A stretch of 64,000 nucleotides of DNA from Planctomycetota bacterium (GCA_029260795.1 JAJDCO010000053.1:1-64000); one strand, 5' to 3'; shown: positions 50,201-59,350, counted from the first letter of the stretch. A program made the numbers and translations. The notes: generated by a model not told the origin, from the sequence alone.

Positions 50201-50684
50201 TCAGCATCCCGCGTCCGGTGAGATCGTGGCGGCCACGCATGGCCGAAGCCTCTGGGCGCTCGATGTGTCGACCATTCGGCAGGTCGACCCCGAGGTCCTC
50301 GAGCGGGACGTCCATCTCTTTCGCCCCAACGATGCCGTGCTCTGGCTCAATGGAACCGAGCGCGGTACTGAAGGCGATCGGAAGTTCGAGGGCAAGAACC
50401 CGCCCGAGGTGCTGGGTCTCCATTACTGGCTCGGCAAGGCCGTCGACTCGATCACCCTCGCCGTCGAGGACATCGAAGGCAACGAGCTCTTCCGAAGCAG
50501 CGGGCCAACCGATCGTGGCCTGCACCGGGTCGACTGGAACGTCCAGCGCGCGATCGCCGCCTCGCGCTCGACCCGGCGCCGAGGCCTCGGCATCCAGACG
50601 GGGGCCTACCGCGTCACATTGAAGGTCGGCGATGAGGAGCAGACGCGAAGCTTCCGAGTGCTCCCCGATCCAAGCGGCGAGTGA
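47289..50684 (+). CDS. Large secreted BNR/VPS10-like beta-propeller protein with internal PDZ domain
   Basis: 1131 residues from ATG 47289. The signal peptide ends SEVFAAQ. Many sialidase/VPS10 Asp-box repeats are visible: SLDGGRSWEHRG, KTTDGGESWERV, RTKDGGQTFERL, RSEDGGTSWKRV, SSDGGESFSSR, VSGDRGETWRSI, with the linked PTDPNIVYVGAMGRLWGPNE type segments. They form one or two seven-bladed propellers. A PDZ domain is inserted at about 300-375 (ITHIAPAGAAARAGIQRGDR region). An insert at about 770-860 (DPWEGIWDGELTSEDEGKGA) resembles a lipocalin-like or calycin module. The end has a beta domain (RVTLKVGDEEQTRSFRVLPD). Probably a cell-surface binding protein; no catalytic site seen. Confidence 0.88.
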   Translation: MSSRAILLLSLCGLFTVSEVFAAQEGDPSTVAERLPNEWRETSPWRPLGPAVMGGRITALAVVESDPSTFWVASASGGLLKTINNGVTFEHQFDSEEVASIGHVCVAPSDPDIVWVGTGEANPRNSVSWGNGVYRSLDGGRSWEHRGLAESFQIGRIAIHPTDPNIVYVGAMGRLWGPNEERGLYKTTDGGESWERVLYLDENTGVIDLQMHPTDPETLIAATYERRRAGFDVNEPVTRYSESSGLYRTKDGGQTFERLREGLPTGKLGRSCLDYYRSDPNIVVAIVESELSGRKPRKVATAGFHGRDVDGQVVVTHIAPAGAAARAGIQRGDRLVAMGSEPLTSLTQIRELERDAKDGDSLILQLERSGKRMAKRLVLQEAVLDLGGLFRSRNFSSGLAGQSANVQDDQQPDGFEHGGVFRSEDGGTSWKRVNSLNPRPMYFSQIRIDPSDDQRVYVCGTSLWSSSDGGESFSSRINGSAHPDHHALWVDSRDGRHLILGNDGGLYVTWDRGRRWDHHNHFAIGQFYHVAVGPRRDYWVYGGLQDNGTWGAPHRTPGGSGPVNQDWVRIGGGDGFVVQVDPRDADLVYYESQNGVTGRLDRGTGQRQGLRPRREGGGRTRFNWKTPFILSSHNPSIYYSAGSFVFRSIERGERLRSISPEITRTSEGSATALAESPQDPELLYVGTNDGALWARLNEGEAWIDRAPWPSESAESIDEPIATTLPVEVVVPTSEVLKGASNDAPAPRDPWEGIWDGELTSEDEGKGAEEFELELLKSESGWEVRLLTSDNENVGEGGELDEDTGRLVFTLTSSEGELLMSLGRNGDRLSGDVLDRRNDSTRRLRATRRVEESERAQDAAGRTLIELVPGPRWVSSIEPSRHVRDRVYLCLDGHRSDDDAPYVFVSGDRGETWRSIRANLPEVTTRVLREDIENENVLYLGTEFGAWVSMDQGASWTKLGSRLPTVAVHELAQHPASGEIVAATHGRSLWALDVSTIRQVDPEVLERDVHLFRPNDAVLWLNGTERGTEGDRKFEGKNPPEVLGLHYWLGKAVDSITLAVEDIEGNELFRSSGPTDRGLHRVDWNVQRAIAASRSTRRRGLGIQTGAYRVTLKVGDEEQTRSFRVLPDPSGE

Positions 50685-50715
50685 GGGGGGGAGCCGTACT
50701 CGAGACTTCCCCCCC
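50685..50715. terminator. G/C-tract hairpin between convergent genes
   Basis: A gggggggag tract just after the stop pairs with cttccccccc at about 50706-50715, loop of about 12 bases. It separates the VPS10-like gene from the convergent gene at 50747. A T-run is lacking. Confidence 0.4.
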
Positions 50716-50746
50716 AATCGAGTTGACTGGCTCGGGGATCCTGGCT

Positions 50747-51430
50747 CTAGAGCTCGACCGACCAGAAGTAGATATCTCCCGTTGAATCCTCGGCGCAAAG
50801 CACTGCGCGCTTCTTTTGAGGGGCTGCAGTGCAGTGGATCCCGAGTGGGGGGTATTCGAAGCATCCAACCTCGACATGCCCCTCGTCGGTGAAGAGGATT
50901 CGACCCATCCCCACGACCTGCGCGTGGGTCGTCCCCGCCGAGAGCTGCGCGCCCCATCGAGAGATGCTCGAGCCATTCTCGTCCGAAGAGTTGCCTTCAA
51001 CCCCACAACCAACGCCGTTGGGCGACCACTCCTGCCACCAAACGGATGAAGTCTCGCTCGACCAACGAAGCGCAATCTCACACGTGTTGGCTGGGATTGG
51101 AAGTTGAGTCGGTTCGCCCGCTTCGAATAGGGAACGAATCTGCGACTCGTCGATGTGCAACACGTTCTCTGAAAGCTTCTCTCCTTGCATCGAAACAAAG
51201 TGCCCGTCTTCGTCGAAAGCGTACTCATCTTCCGGCCATGCCCATTCTTCTCTGCTCAGCCAACTTGCCGTAAAGGCGACGGAAGGTTGGTCGATCAATC
51301 GAATGTCCACCCACTCAGAATAGGGGGACGCTGTCGCAGCGGAGGTTCGTTCGGGGCTCTCGGTCGCGATGACGAAGAGCACGCCTGTAATCAGGATCAT
51401 CCCACCAAAGATTGTACAGATCCTTGCCAC
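50747..51430 (-). CDS. Secreted or anchored hypothetical protein
   Basis: 227 residues. An N-terminal hydrophobic segment (TIFGGMILITGVLFVIAT) acts as signal or anchor. The rest is Trp/Glu-rich with paired Cys (NTCEIALRW, GVGCGVEGN, VEVGCFEYPPLGIHCTAAPQ). No family recognised; probably extracytoplasmic. The base composition is less GC-rich than its neighbours. Confidence 0.65.
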   Translation of the reverse strand: MARICTIFGGMILITGVLFVIATESPERTSAATASPYSEWVDIRLIDQPSVAFTASWLSREEWAWPEDEYAFDEDGHFVSMQGEKLSENVLHIDESQIRSLFEAGEPTQLPIPANTCEIALRWSSETSSVWWQEWSPNGVGCGVEGNSSDENGSSISRWGAQLSAGTTHAQVVGMGRILFTDEGHVEVGCFEYPPLGIHCTAAPQKKRAVLCAEDSTGDIYFWSVEL

Positions 51431-51514
51431 CGTTTGATCTCCCAGTTATCGCAGAATGGATCAATGCGTGTGTTGCGCGCGCTGCTTGTGCTCCGTGCGC
51501 TGCGGAATCGTCCG

Positions 51515-51937
51515 CTAATTGCACTCGCAATACTTATCGTTGCCAGGCCCAAACTTAAGCTGACAGTCATTCGGTGAGCAATGCGTTGGGTCGTGAACAC
51601 AGGTCAGTGTCTTGATTGCGCCACACTGCAGAGCGGCTATTGTGCAAGTCGGATTCGTGCCCAGGCAGAGGCAGTATCTCCACGTGCAGGAGCCCATGAT
51701 GACATCGTGGTATCTGCAAGCGACGCCGCACCCGTTGGGTTCACATTGAAGCTGCGGGGTGCCGGATGGCACGAAAGTGCCATCGCAGGCATCCCCGGGA
51801 TCGATCCGGACTACGGCAGAGCTCAGGTCCGCGCAGGATAGTTCGGCACTGCTCGCATGTGCAGATGCTCTGGGCGCGGTGAGGCTTCTGACCGTAAGGA
51901 ACGGGAGGACAGAAAGGGCTATGATCAGTAGTTTCAA
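51515..51937 (-). CDS. Small secreted Cys-rich protein
   Basis: 140 residues from TTG 51937, chosen because AAAGAGG lies eight bases upstream and it gives a clean signal peptide (MKLLIIALSVLPFLTVRSLT...ASA). Fourteen or so Cys follow in about 105 residues (CDGTFVPSGTPQLQCEPNGC, CTWRYCLCLGTNPTC, CVHDPTHCSPNDC, KYCECN), so multiple disulfides are likely after export. A longer frame starts at GTG 51988 inside a 21-bp tandem repeat. Function unknown. Confidence 0.6.
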   Translation of the reverse strand: MKLLIIALSVLPFLTVRSLTAPRASAHASSAELSCADLSSAVVRIDPGDACDGTFVPSGTPQLQCEPNGCGVACRYHDVIMGSCTWRYCLCLGTNPTCTIAALQCGAIKTLTCVHDPTHCSPNDCQLKFGPGNDKYCECN

Positions 51938-51946
51938 GGTGATTGC

Positions 51947-51997
51947 CTCTTTCACCGAGGCGCGCACCTCTTTCACCGAGGCGCGCACCTCTTTCGG
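51947..51997. repeat. 21-bp tandem repeat over the start of the Cys-rich gene
   Basis: Two exact 21-bp units (51947-51967, 51968-51988; ctctttcaccgaggcgcgcac is the unit, written in full over 51947-51967) and the first bases of a third. On the minus strand each unit contains GTG codons and AAAGAGG, so it repeats a ribosome site and start codon. Confidence 0.85.
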
Positions 51998-52138
51998 CCC
52001 ATGCCAGCATCGAAAGACTTGAGCCGATCTGTACTCCGCAACGGCTGATTAGTCAATAGCTATCCAGAACAGGAAACCTCCAGGGACGTGGAGGCCAGGT
52101 AAACGATGATTACCGCGGGCTTCGCTTCCCTTCGTCCC

Positions 52139-53752
52139 TCAGAACAAGTGCTGATTGAAGTAGAGGGCCGCGCACCCGAGCGCGACGAAGAGCGCGCGTG
52201 CGAATGCGGGGGCGGCGCCGCGTGCTGCGCGGGACTCGACGACCAGCTCGGGGAGGATGACCAGTGCCGACGAAGCCGCCAGGATCGCGCCGGTGCCGGT
52301 TGCGAAGTAGAAGGCGACTGCTCCCGGGTTCCAAGGAGCCCCGGAAGACTGCACGAGCGTCGCGACGATCATCGGAATGACGCCGGCTAGGAGTGGGCCC
52401 CAACGTCCGGTGCGGGCCCATTGATCGAACAGCAGATGCACGATCAGCAAGAGGACGGCGCCCGGGAGCAACATCCAGCCCCGGCTCGACTCCGCGCTGA
52501 TCGACGCCCACAGCGCCACCACTCCCGTGACGAGTGCCGCCAGGCCTCCGAGTTGGGCGAGCCCCTCCGATCCTCGGCGCTCGATGAGAGATGCTCGGCT
52601 GGCGACCCACGCCAAGAAGGCGAACGGATACCCGAACGCGAACCACTCCTCCGGGTCGGCGGGGGGAGCGAAGCTCAGCACGAGGATCCAGGCCCAGGCG
52701 GCGATGAGGCCACCGGCCAGCAGAGTCGACGAGCCTCCGGGTACCCGATGGACCCAGCGCAGACGAAAGCCGCGCTCGTCCGGCGCCGGACTCGGGGGGA
52801 TCGTGTCGACGAGCGGCGGATGGTCTGTCGGGTGGTTGGCGGTAGCCTTCAGGGCGTCGGCGAGCTCGCGCGCGCTTCCGAAGCGTCGATTCGGATCGCG
52901 CTCGAGAGCGCGGTGCACGACGTCGTCGAGCGCGCGGCTGCCGGGGCTGTGGACCGAAGGGGGCTCGAAGCGACCGACCGGCAGCTCGCCGGTCAACATC
53001 TCGTAGAGCACCACGCCGAGTGAGTAGAGGTCGGCGCGGTGATCGACCTCGCGCGAGCTCGTGAGCTGCTCGGGCGCCATGTACTGGGGCGTGCCCATCA
53101 CTTGGCTGACACGCGTCAGCGTGGGATCCGCCTCGCGGTCGCTGGTCAGCTTGGCGAGGCCAAAGTCCGCGATCTTCACGTGCCCTTCCTGGGTGAGCAG
53201 GATGTTCTCAGGCTTGATGTCGCGGTGCACGACGCCGCGCTCGTGTGCGAACTGGAGGCCTTCACAGATCTGCAGTCCCAGCGCGACCGCACGCTCCACC
53301 GAGAGGTCGCCCCGGCGCATGGCTTCCCGCAAGCTGAGCCCGTCGACCAGCTCCATCAGCAGGAAGTAGAGCCCGTCCGCTTCGCCGAAGTCGTATACCG
53401 TGACGATGTTCGGATGGGAGAGCCGGGCGAGGGCGCGTGCTTCGCGCAGATAACGTTCTGGGAAGGTGGGCCGCGCGGCGAGGGCCGGGGAAAGGATCTT
53501 GAGCGCCACCGGGCGATCGAGCTTGGCTTGACGGGCTCGAAAGACCTCACCCATGCCACCGGCACCGAGGCGAGACTCGACCGCGAGCTGAGGAAAGACG
53601 ACCCGCACCTTGGCCAGATCGATCGCCGTGAGCGGTCCGCTCTGCTCACCATCGTCGGACCGACGGCGAAGCAGACAAGCCGGACACAACCCGGCCAGTT
53701 GGGACGACGCATCGAGCGGAGTCTGGCAGACGGAGCAATGGGGCGCTGGCAT
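52139..53752 (-). CDS. Membrane Ser/Thr protein kinase with N-terminal zinc-ribbon
   Basis: 537 residues. Residues 6-26 hold two CxxC pairs (CSVC, CPAC), a probable zinc ribbon. The Hanks-type kinase domain spans about 55-315: GAGGMGEVFRARQAKLDRPV, VALKIL, HRDIKPENILL, IADFGLAK, GTPQYMAPEQ, DLYSLGVVLYEMLTGELPVG. A linker leads to six or so hydrophobic helices in the last 200 residues instead of the usual single helix and sensor domain. Catalytic residues (Lys, HRD Asp, DFG Asp) are all present. Targets are unknown. Confidence 0.9.
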   Translation of the reverse strand: MPAPHCSVCQTPLDASSQLAGLCPACLLRRRSDDGEQSGPLTAIDLAKVRVVFPQLAVESRLGAGGMGEVFRARQAKLDRPVALKILSPALAARPTFPERYLREARALARLSHPNIVTVYDFGEADGLYFLLMELVDGLSLREAMRRGDLSVERAVALGLQICEGLQFAHERGVVHRDIKPENILLTQEGHVKIADFGLAKLTSDREADPTLTRVSQVMGTPQYMAPEQLTSSREVDHRADLYSLGVVLYEMLTGELPVGRFEPPSVHSPGSRALDDVVHRALERDPNRRFGSARELADALKATANHPTDHPPLVDTIPPSPAPDERGFRLRWVHRVPGGSSTLLAGGLIAAWAWILVLSFAPPADPEEWFAFGYPFAFLAWVASRASLIERRGSEGLAQLGGLAALVTGVVALWASISAESSRGWMLLPGAVLLLIVHLLFDQWARTGRWGPLLAGVIPMIVATLVQSSGAPWNPGAVAFYFATGTGAILAASSALVILPELVVESRAARGAAPAFARALFVALGCAALYFNQHLF

Positions 53753-54253
53753 GACGTTCCTCGGACGGGGACCTTCGAGCGCCTCTCAATGAAGCAAAAC
53801 TCGCCTGAGGTTACCGCATCGCCGGACCACGAGGGGCCGCGAAGCGGATGCCGGTGAGAGTCGTGGGCTCTGGCGTCACGTTGGGTGCCGGCCGGGCTCG
53901 TCAGGCGTCAGCTGCGCTCGCGCGAGCGATTCGCGCGATTCGGATGTCGGTGTGCTCGCTGCGCAGACGCACTCCATTCGAATCGCCGGAGGACTCGTCT
54001 CCGCCACTCGCGAGAAAACCTCCAAAAAACTCCGCCGCGTGGCGGTCGTCGTCCGGTTTTGCCGTTTCCAGGGAAGGGAAGACTTCGGGAAGCGACAGAC
54101 CGAGCTGCCGTCTCTGGAGAGAGGCCTCGAGCCGACGACGGGTCACCCTTGTCCCGCGTGACGGATCGGGGTCCGGCACGTGCCGCGGGCGGACAGGGGC
54201 CTCCGGAGCGGCGGCTCGGTCATCGGGTCGGCGGCGGGTGACCGGCGTCGATC
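53753..54253. other. 501-bp region, no confident gene
   Basis: On the minus strand, about 53901-54140 encodes a protein-like segment (RVTRRRLEASLQRRQLGLSL, PEVFPSLETAKPDDDRHAAE, FFGGFLASGGDESSGDSNGV) that ends at a stop, but there is no ribosome site or clear start; it may be a small gene or a remnant. Otherwise only Arg-rich shadow frames are seen. Confidence 0.35.
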
Positions 54254-55300
54254 TCAGCGGACGCGGCGGAGCTTGGAGACGCGGCCGGCGGACACCCAAT
54301 CGAGAACGTACAGGTCACCGCGGGCATCCCAGTGGGCGTTGTGCGGCGAGATGAATTGTCCGTCGACCCATTGCTCGACGGGCACGCCATTCTGGCCTCG
54401 CAGCTTCGGATCCGGTTGGTCGCCGAGCTGGCACACGAGCTCGTTCTTGTCATTGAGGATGGTGACGCGGCCGGCGAGGTCGGCGACGACGAGATGGCCA
54501 CCGAGCTCCTGGATGCTGCAGGGGCGCCGGAAGACGCCCGAGACGACGCTCAGGAGCTGCCCGCGCAGGTCGAAGAACTGCAGACGACCGTTCTCTCGAT
54601 CCGCCACGCCGATCACCGGACGCTCGCCGCGGTCGTCGAACCAGATCCCGTGAGGGGTGCGCATCTTGCCGGGCTCGGTACCGGGGCCACCGAACGAGGA
54701 GAGGTAGTTGCGCTCGGCGTCGTAGTGATGCACCCAGCTCTTGCCGTAGCCGTCGGCGACATAGAGGTCGCCGTCGGGAGTCACGGCGATGCTGGTGGGA
54801 CGATACTCATCGGGTGACGCGTAGATCTCCGACTCCCGCGGGTAGCCGAGCGTCCAGAGCGTCTCGCCCTCGAGGGTCAGCTTGGCGACCTCGTGGCGAC
54901 CGGTGTGCGCGACGTAGAGGAACTCCTCGTCGCCTTCCCGAACGATCGTCATTCCGTGAAGCCCGCCCCGAAACTCCTTGCCGAAGCTTCGAACGAGCTC
55001 TCCTTCGGCCGAGTACACGAGCACCGCGTGCTCGCTGTCGGTGTTGACGTAGATGTGACCCGCCGCATCCGACACGATCGCGCCGTGTGTGTTGCCCATC
55101 TTCATCTCGCCCGGCAGCTTGCCCCAGCCGGAGACCCACTCGTAGGTGTGCTGGCCGGTCCCGAGGCGATCGTCGGTCGAGGCTTCCTGAGCGGAGGTGT
55201 TCGAATGCCACGGCTCGAGGAGTAGGAGAGTGCCGAGGAGGAGCACCGGGACGCCGAGACGGAGTACGCGGTGAAAGCACGGGCAGCAGGTGAGTGCCAT
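54254..55300 (-). CDS. Secreted NHL-repeat beta-propeller protein
   Basis: 348 residues from ATG 55300. A signal/anchor ([17 protein letters not shown]) is followed by NHL units: [120 protein letters not shown]. About six blades close a propeller. Members bind ligands or peptides or act like lactonases; no catalytic residue set can be assigned. Divergent from the sulfatase gene. Confidence 0.85.
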   Translation of the reverse strand: MALTCCPCFHRVLRLGVPVLLLGTLLLLEPWHSNTSAQEASTDDRLGTGQHTYEWVSGWGKLPGEMKMGNTHGAIVSDAAGHIYVNTDSEHAVLVYSAEGELVRSFGKEFRGGLHGMTIVREGDEEFLYVAHTGRHEVAKLTLEGETLWTLGYPRESEIYASPDEYRPTSIAVTPDGDLYVADGYGKSWVHHYDAERNYLSSFGGPGTEPGKMRTPHGIWFDDRGERPVIGVADRENGRLQFFDLRGQLLSVVSGVFRRPCSIQELGGHLVVADLAGRVTILNDKNELVCQLGDQPDPKLRGQNGVPVEQWVDGQFISPHNAHWDARGDLYVLDWVSAGRVSKLRRVR

Positions 55301-55475
55301 GGGAGGGTGCGCCTTTCGAGAATCGGGCCCGGGTCGAAGCTCTTGCGGCCATCTATACGCCGGTTGCCCCTCGGATGGCAAGAGGACCCTTCGAGTGGTC
55401 CGACGGGGTGCGATCCGGCCGGGAACCATGGCAAGATCACCGTTCTCACATCCATCGCTGTTCAGAGGAGCCAGC

Positions 55476-56885
55476 ATGATCGGGAATCGAGCAATGCGAG
55501 CGCTGTGGATCGGCGCCTTTTGGTGGCTGACCTGCAGTGTCGAGGCAGCAGACAAGCCCAATGTGATCCTGATGATGGCCGATGATCTCGGCTATGGCGA
55601 GCTGGGCAGCTATGGGCAGAAGTGGATCCGAACGCCGCACATCGACCGGATCGCCCGCGAAGGGATGCGGTTCACGCAGTTCTACTCGGCGGCTCCGGTC
55701 TGCGCCCCGGCGAGGTGCATGCTGATGACGGGCCTTCATTCGGGTCATGCCTTCATTCGAGACAACCGCGAGGTGAAGCCCGAAGGCCAGCTCCCGATTC
55801 CACTCGAGGCCGTGACGATCGGCGAGCTGTTTCAGTCGGCGGGATACGCGACCGCGGCCATCGGCAAGTGGGGCCTCGGACCGCCCGGCTCGACCGGGGA
55901 CCCGAACCGGCAAGGGTTCGACCTGTTCTACGGCTACAACTGCCAGCGTCACGCGCACAATCACTACCCGAAGTTCCTCTATCGCAACGACGCGCGCGAA
56001 GTGCTCAAGGGCAACAGCCGCACATTCACGGGCGCTCAGCACTCCCAGGACCTGTTCACGCGCGAGGCCCTGCGCTTCATCCGGGAGAACAAAGAGAAGC
56101 CCTTCTTCCTGTACTTGCCCTTCGCGATTCCGCACCTCTCGATCCAGGTGCCGGAGGAGTCACTCGAAGAGTACCGCGGCAAGATTCCCGAGGCCGACTA
56201 CGAGCACAAGGGCTACCTGAAGCACCCACATCCTCGAGCCGGCTACGCCGCCATGATCAGCCATCTCGATCGAGACGTCGGGAAGATCCTCGCACTGCTC
56301 GAGGAGCTGGAGCTCGACGACGACACGATCGTGCTCTTCACCTCGGACAACGGACCCACCTACGATCGCCTCGGTGGGAGCGACTCCGACTTCTTCGAGT
56401 CCGCGGGGCCACTTCGCGGACACAAGGGAAGTGTGTACGAAGGCGGAGTGCGCGTGCCGTTGGTCGTGCGGTGGCCGGGTCGCGTCGCTGCCGGAAGCAC
56501 GAGTGATCACATCGCCGCCTTGTGGGATCTTCTGCCGACACTGACCGGGGCTGCGGGTCTCGAGGTGCCCGAGAAGATCGATGGAATCTCGTTCGTGCCG
56601 ACGCTCCTCGGTGAGGAGAAGCAACGTGCCCACGACGCGCTGTACTGGGAGTTCCCCTCCTACAGCGGTCAGCAGGCGATCCGCGTGGGCAACTGGAAGG
56701 CCGTGCGCCGGAACATGTTCAAGGGCAACCGCACCCTCGAGCTGTACGACCTCGAGAAAGACATCGGCGAGCAGCACGACGTCGCGAAGGAACATCCCGA
56801 AGTCATCGCTGAGCTCGAGCGCCGCATGAAGGCCGCGAGACGACCCAGCGCCGAGTTCCCGTTCGAAGCGCTCGATCAAGGTTGA
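55476..56885 (+). CDS. Secreted arylsulfatase-family protein
   Basis: 469 residues from ATG 55476 (AGAGGAG upstream). Signal peptide to SVEAA, then the sulfatase fold: [20 protein letters not shown] with the metal-binding Asp pair, the active-site signature [11 protein letters not shown] in which C76 would become formylglycine (C-x-P-x-R), [40 protein letters not shown], and the C-terminal [20 protein letters not shown]. Hydrolyses sulfate esters, probably of marine polysaccharides, if the taxon guess holds. The modifying enzyme is not in the window. Confidence 0.93.
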   Translation: MIGNRAMRALWIGAFWWLTCSVEAADKPNVILMMADDLGYGELGSYGQKWIRTPHIDRIAREGMRFTQFYSAAPVCAPARCMLMTGLHSGHAFIRDNREVKPEGQLPIPLEAVTIGELFQSAGYATAAIGKWGLGPPGSTGDPNRQGFDLFYGYNCQRHAHNHYPKFLYRNDAREVLKGNSRTFTGAQHSQDLFTREALRFIRENKEKPFFLYLPFAIPHLSIQVPEESLEEYRGKIPEADYEHKGYLKHPHPRAGYAAMISHLDRDVGKILALLEELELDDDTIVLFTSDNGPTYDRLGGSDSDFFESAGPLRGHKGSVYEGGVRVPLVVRWPGRVAAGSTSDHIAALWDLLPTLTGAAGLEVPEKIDGISFVPTLLGEEKQRAHDALYWEFPSYSGQQAIRVGNWKAVRRNMFKGNRTLELYDLEKDIGEQHDVAKEHPEVIAELERRMKAARRPSAEFPFEALDQG

Positions 56886-57015
56886 GCCTCGTCTCGGCGA
56901 GCTCGGGTGTACGTTTTCCACCGCGGAGAATCCGGCCGAGCACGGAGCGAGACTCGGCCAGGCGTTGCCAGCCGGGGTCCTCGTGGTCCGTGCTCTCGGT
57001 GATTCGGCCTCCGAC

Positions 57016-58017
57016 TCAGTCGGCGTCGCAGATGTTCAGGTCGAGGTTGAAGTCGCCTCGACATTCGAACGAGTCCTCACCGGTGCACGAGAAGAGAAGG
57101 TCGAGCCAGCCGCTGGCACCGTAGTGCAGGTTTTTGCCACTCGCGCCTTCGCCGACCTGAAAGGCCGGACCCATTCGGCTCAGCGAGACGGCGCAGCCGG
57201 CTTCGTCCTCGAGGCCGATCAGCATGCCTTCGGTTACCAGGTAGTAATGCCAGGTGCTCGCATCGATGGGACCGCCGTTCTCGACGTAGGCCGCCGAATG
57301 CAGCTCCTTCTTCGGGCTGTCGGCCGGCGGAAAGCTGTCGTCGCCGGGATTCACGCGTCCGCTGAACGTCACGTCGACCAAGAACTGGCTGCCCGGGTTG
57401 GTGATGCTTCCCAGTCGACCCGTCAGACGGGCCGTGCCGTCGCCGTACTCGTTGAACTTCTCTTCACCCCCGACGAACACGTAGTCGGTGCCGATGCAGC
57501 TCTGGGTCCACAGGGCGTGACCCGCGCCGCCCGAGAAGAAGTCGCTGTCGTCTTCGGCGGGTGCGGGACAAAGGTCCTGGCAGCCGTTGTCGTAGAAGGT
57601 GATCTCGACGGCGTTCGAGCGACCCAGCCAAGGCTTTTCGTCCCAGACGATGGCGACGAACTGGGCGTGTAGGGTTCCCTGCAGGAAGCTCGAGCTGCAC
57701 GGAATGAAGCAGTCGAACTCGCTCCGACCCGAAGCCGGGATCGGAAAAGCCGCCGGGACGTCGAGGAGCGGAAAGCTGATGCAGAGTGGTCCGGCCGGCG
57801 AAGGCGTCGGGCCGGCACCGTTCGAAAGGAACACGTACGCGGTCGCGGCTCCGGGAGCTTCGATGGCGATCGGTGTCCAAGCGCCGATGGGAATCGCCGT
57901 CGAAGGAAGGTCGATTCGGAAGCCCGGATCACCCGCGCAGTCGTCCGTGGCGAGGGCAGTCGAAGAGAGAAGCAGGAGGGCAAGCAGGGGGAGGGTAATA
58001 AGGTAGGTTCGAATCAT
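57016..58017 (-). CDS. Secreted protein of unknown function with Cys-rich beta domains
   Basis: 333 residues from ATG 58017 (MIRTYLITLPLLALLLLSST). After the signal peptide an N-terminal beta domain (DLPSTAIPIGAWTPIAIEAP, FPLLDVPAAFPIPASGRSEF) resembles the C-terminal beta domains common in Planctomycetota secreted proteins. From about 140 on there is a domain with Gly-rich, Cys-bearing segments (DNGCQDLCPAPAEDD, GHALWTQSCIGTDYVFVGGE) resembling exported PEP-CTERM-type proteins, ending DLNICDAD. The role is unknown. Confidence 0.7.
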   Translation of the reverse strand: MIRTYLITLPLLALLLLSSTALATDDCAGDPGFRIDLPSTAIPIGAWTPIAIEAPGAATAYVFLSNGAGPTPSPAGPLCISFPLLDVPAAFPIPASGRSEFDCFIPCSSSFLQGTLHAQFVAIVWDEKPWLGRSNAVEITFYDNGCQDLCPAPAEDDSDFFSGGAGHALWTQSCIGTDYVFVGGEEKFNEYGDGTARLTGRLGSITNPGSQFLVDVTFSGRVNPGDDSFPPADSPKKELHSAAYVENGGPIDASTWHYYLVTEGMLIGLEDEAGCAVSLSRMGPAFQVGEGASGKNLHYGASGWLDLLFSCTGEDSFECRGDFNLDLNICDAD

Positions 58018-58462
58018 GGGAGGGACTCCGCAAGGGGGGGGAGTTGAGTCGACGCTCATTCGCAACCGGCGAGGAGAGAGAGGTCTCGCGCGGGGAGGGG
58101 ATGAAGCGAAGAGAGTGAGCGTCGGGTCGGAAGGGCGAGATCGAGGCGAGAGGCGAGAGGCAGGAGGCGAGAGGCCTCCGTGGTTGGGCTGGGCTGAATC
58201 GCAGATTGCGAGCCAAAGGCAACTCGAGATCCGATTGGTTTCTCAAGTCTATCCTGAGCAATGATTTGCGTTCGACTGCCTTCGGGGGTCGGCGTTGCCT
58301 AGAAGCGTCTCGGGATGAGACGGCCCTGGCGTTTCTCGATTCGAGCCACCGCTTCCGCGGCTGCGCCGCACGCTTCGAGTCGCCGCTTGCCCTTCGGGCG
58401 ATTCGTCACCAGAATCAGGGCGTGAAGAGAGCAACCTTAATCTACCGAGGGGCTTCGCCGAC
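58018..58462. other. 445-bp intergenic region with a simple repeat
   Basis: Holds a degenerate gaggcgaga-type simple repeat at about 58140-58172 and otherwise no gene or palindrome. It contains the divergent promoters of the secreted protein and the phosphopantetheinyl transferase. Confidence 0.45.
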
Positions 58463-59191
58463 ATGAGCGACTGGCGGTCCCAGGTTGTCGGTCCCCTGCC
58501 GTTGACGCCCGATCGCGTCGACATCTGGCGCCGCTCGCTTCGGGCGAGCGAAGGCGAGCTCGCCGCATGCCGAGCGGTGCTGTCCGACGCCGAGCACGAG
58601 CGAGCGGCCCGCTTCGTCGTCGAGCCTCCTCGGCGGCAGTTCATTCTGGTGCGAGGCACTCTGAGGCGACTCCTCGGCCGCTATCTGGATCGTTCCCCCG
58701 AGGAGATCACTCTCGACTACGGTGAGCGCGGAAAGCCGAGCCTGGCGAAGGGTGGACTCCAGTTCAACGTCTCGCACTCCGGCGAGCTGGCGTTGTTGGC
58801 TTTCTCCTCCGAGCGCGAGATCGGCGTCGATCTCGAGAGGGTGAGAGAGGGGGTGGCGACTGCCGAGATCGCGAGCCGCTTCTTCGCGCCGCGGGAGGTC
58901 GAGCGGTTGTTCAGCCTGCCACCGGAGCTGCGTTCGGGGGCATTCTTCGAGTGCTGGACACGCAAGGAGGCCTACATCAAGGCGATCGGAGATGGCCTGT
59001 TCCGAGCACTCGATCGATTCGAGGTCGACTTCGGGCCCGATCGTGAGCCGAGGCTGCTCTCGGTGCTCGACGCGCCCGCCGACGTCACGCGATTCTCATT
59101 GGTCGATCTGGCGCCAGGACCGGGCTATCGCGGTGCGTTGATGGTCGAAGGCGCGGTCCCCGATCTCGAGCTTCAGGACGTCGTGGGCTGA
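58463..59191 (+). CDS. 4'-phosphopantetheinyl transferase, Sfp type
   Basis: 242 residues. Sfp-family marks: VDIWRRSLRASEGELAACRA at the start, RGTLRRLLGRYLDRSPEEI, LQFNVSHSGELALLAFSSER, the magnesium site IGVDLERVRE, and FFECWTRKEAYIKAIGDGL. It transfers phosphopantetheine from CoA to a carrier protein Ser. The carrier domain target is not in this window. Confidence 0.93.
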   Translation: MSDWRSQVVGPLPLTPDRVDIWRRSLRASEGELAACRAVLSDAEHERAARFVVEPPRRQFILVRGTLRRLLGRYLDRSPEEITLDYGERGKPSLAKGGLQFNVSHSGELALLAFSSEREIGVDLERVREGVATAEIASRFFAPREVERLFSLPPELRSGAFFECWTRKEAYIKAIGDGLFRALDRFEVDFGPDREPRLLSVLDAPADVTRFSLVDLAPGPGYRGALMVEGAVPDLELQDVVG

Positions 59192-59252
59192 CGGGTCGAT
59201 CGAGGCTGTGCTTCACGCTAGCGTTGCAAAACGAATGCTCCCGACCGCCCCC

Positions 59253-59281
59253 TCGGAGGCCCGAATCCATTCGGGTGGGAG
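59253..59281 (+). repeat. Dispersed palindrome, variant copy
   Basis: ctcggaggcccgaatccatt then cgggtggga: same flanks as the 43319 variant (cggaggcccga / tcgggtggga) with a changed centre. Confidence 0.75.
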
Positions 59282-59324
59282 GTCGTTCGCCCTTTCGAAA
59301 CCGTCGTGATCGCCGAGGGCGTAT

Positions 59325-59350
59325 CCAGCGGACTGAAGTCCGCCCTCCGG
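59325..59350 (-). repeat. Dispersed palindrome, copy e (inverted)
   Basis: ccagcggactgaagtccgcc then ctccgg, the same as copy d at 39131. Between the transferase and CpxP-like genes. Confidence 0.85.

Noticed and set aside
48477..50957. 826-codon open frame on the minus strand
   Set aside because: Shadow of the BNR/VPS10-like gene with its regular Asp-box repeats.
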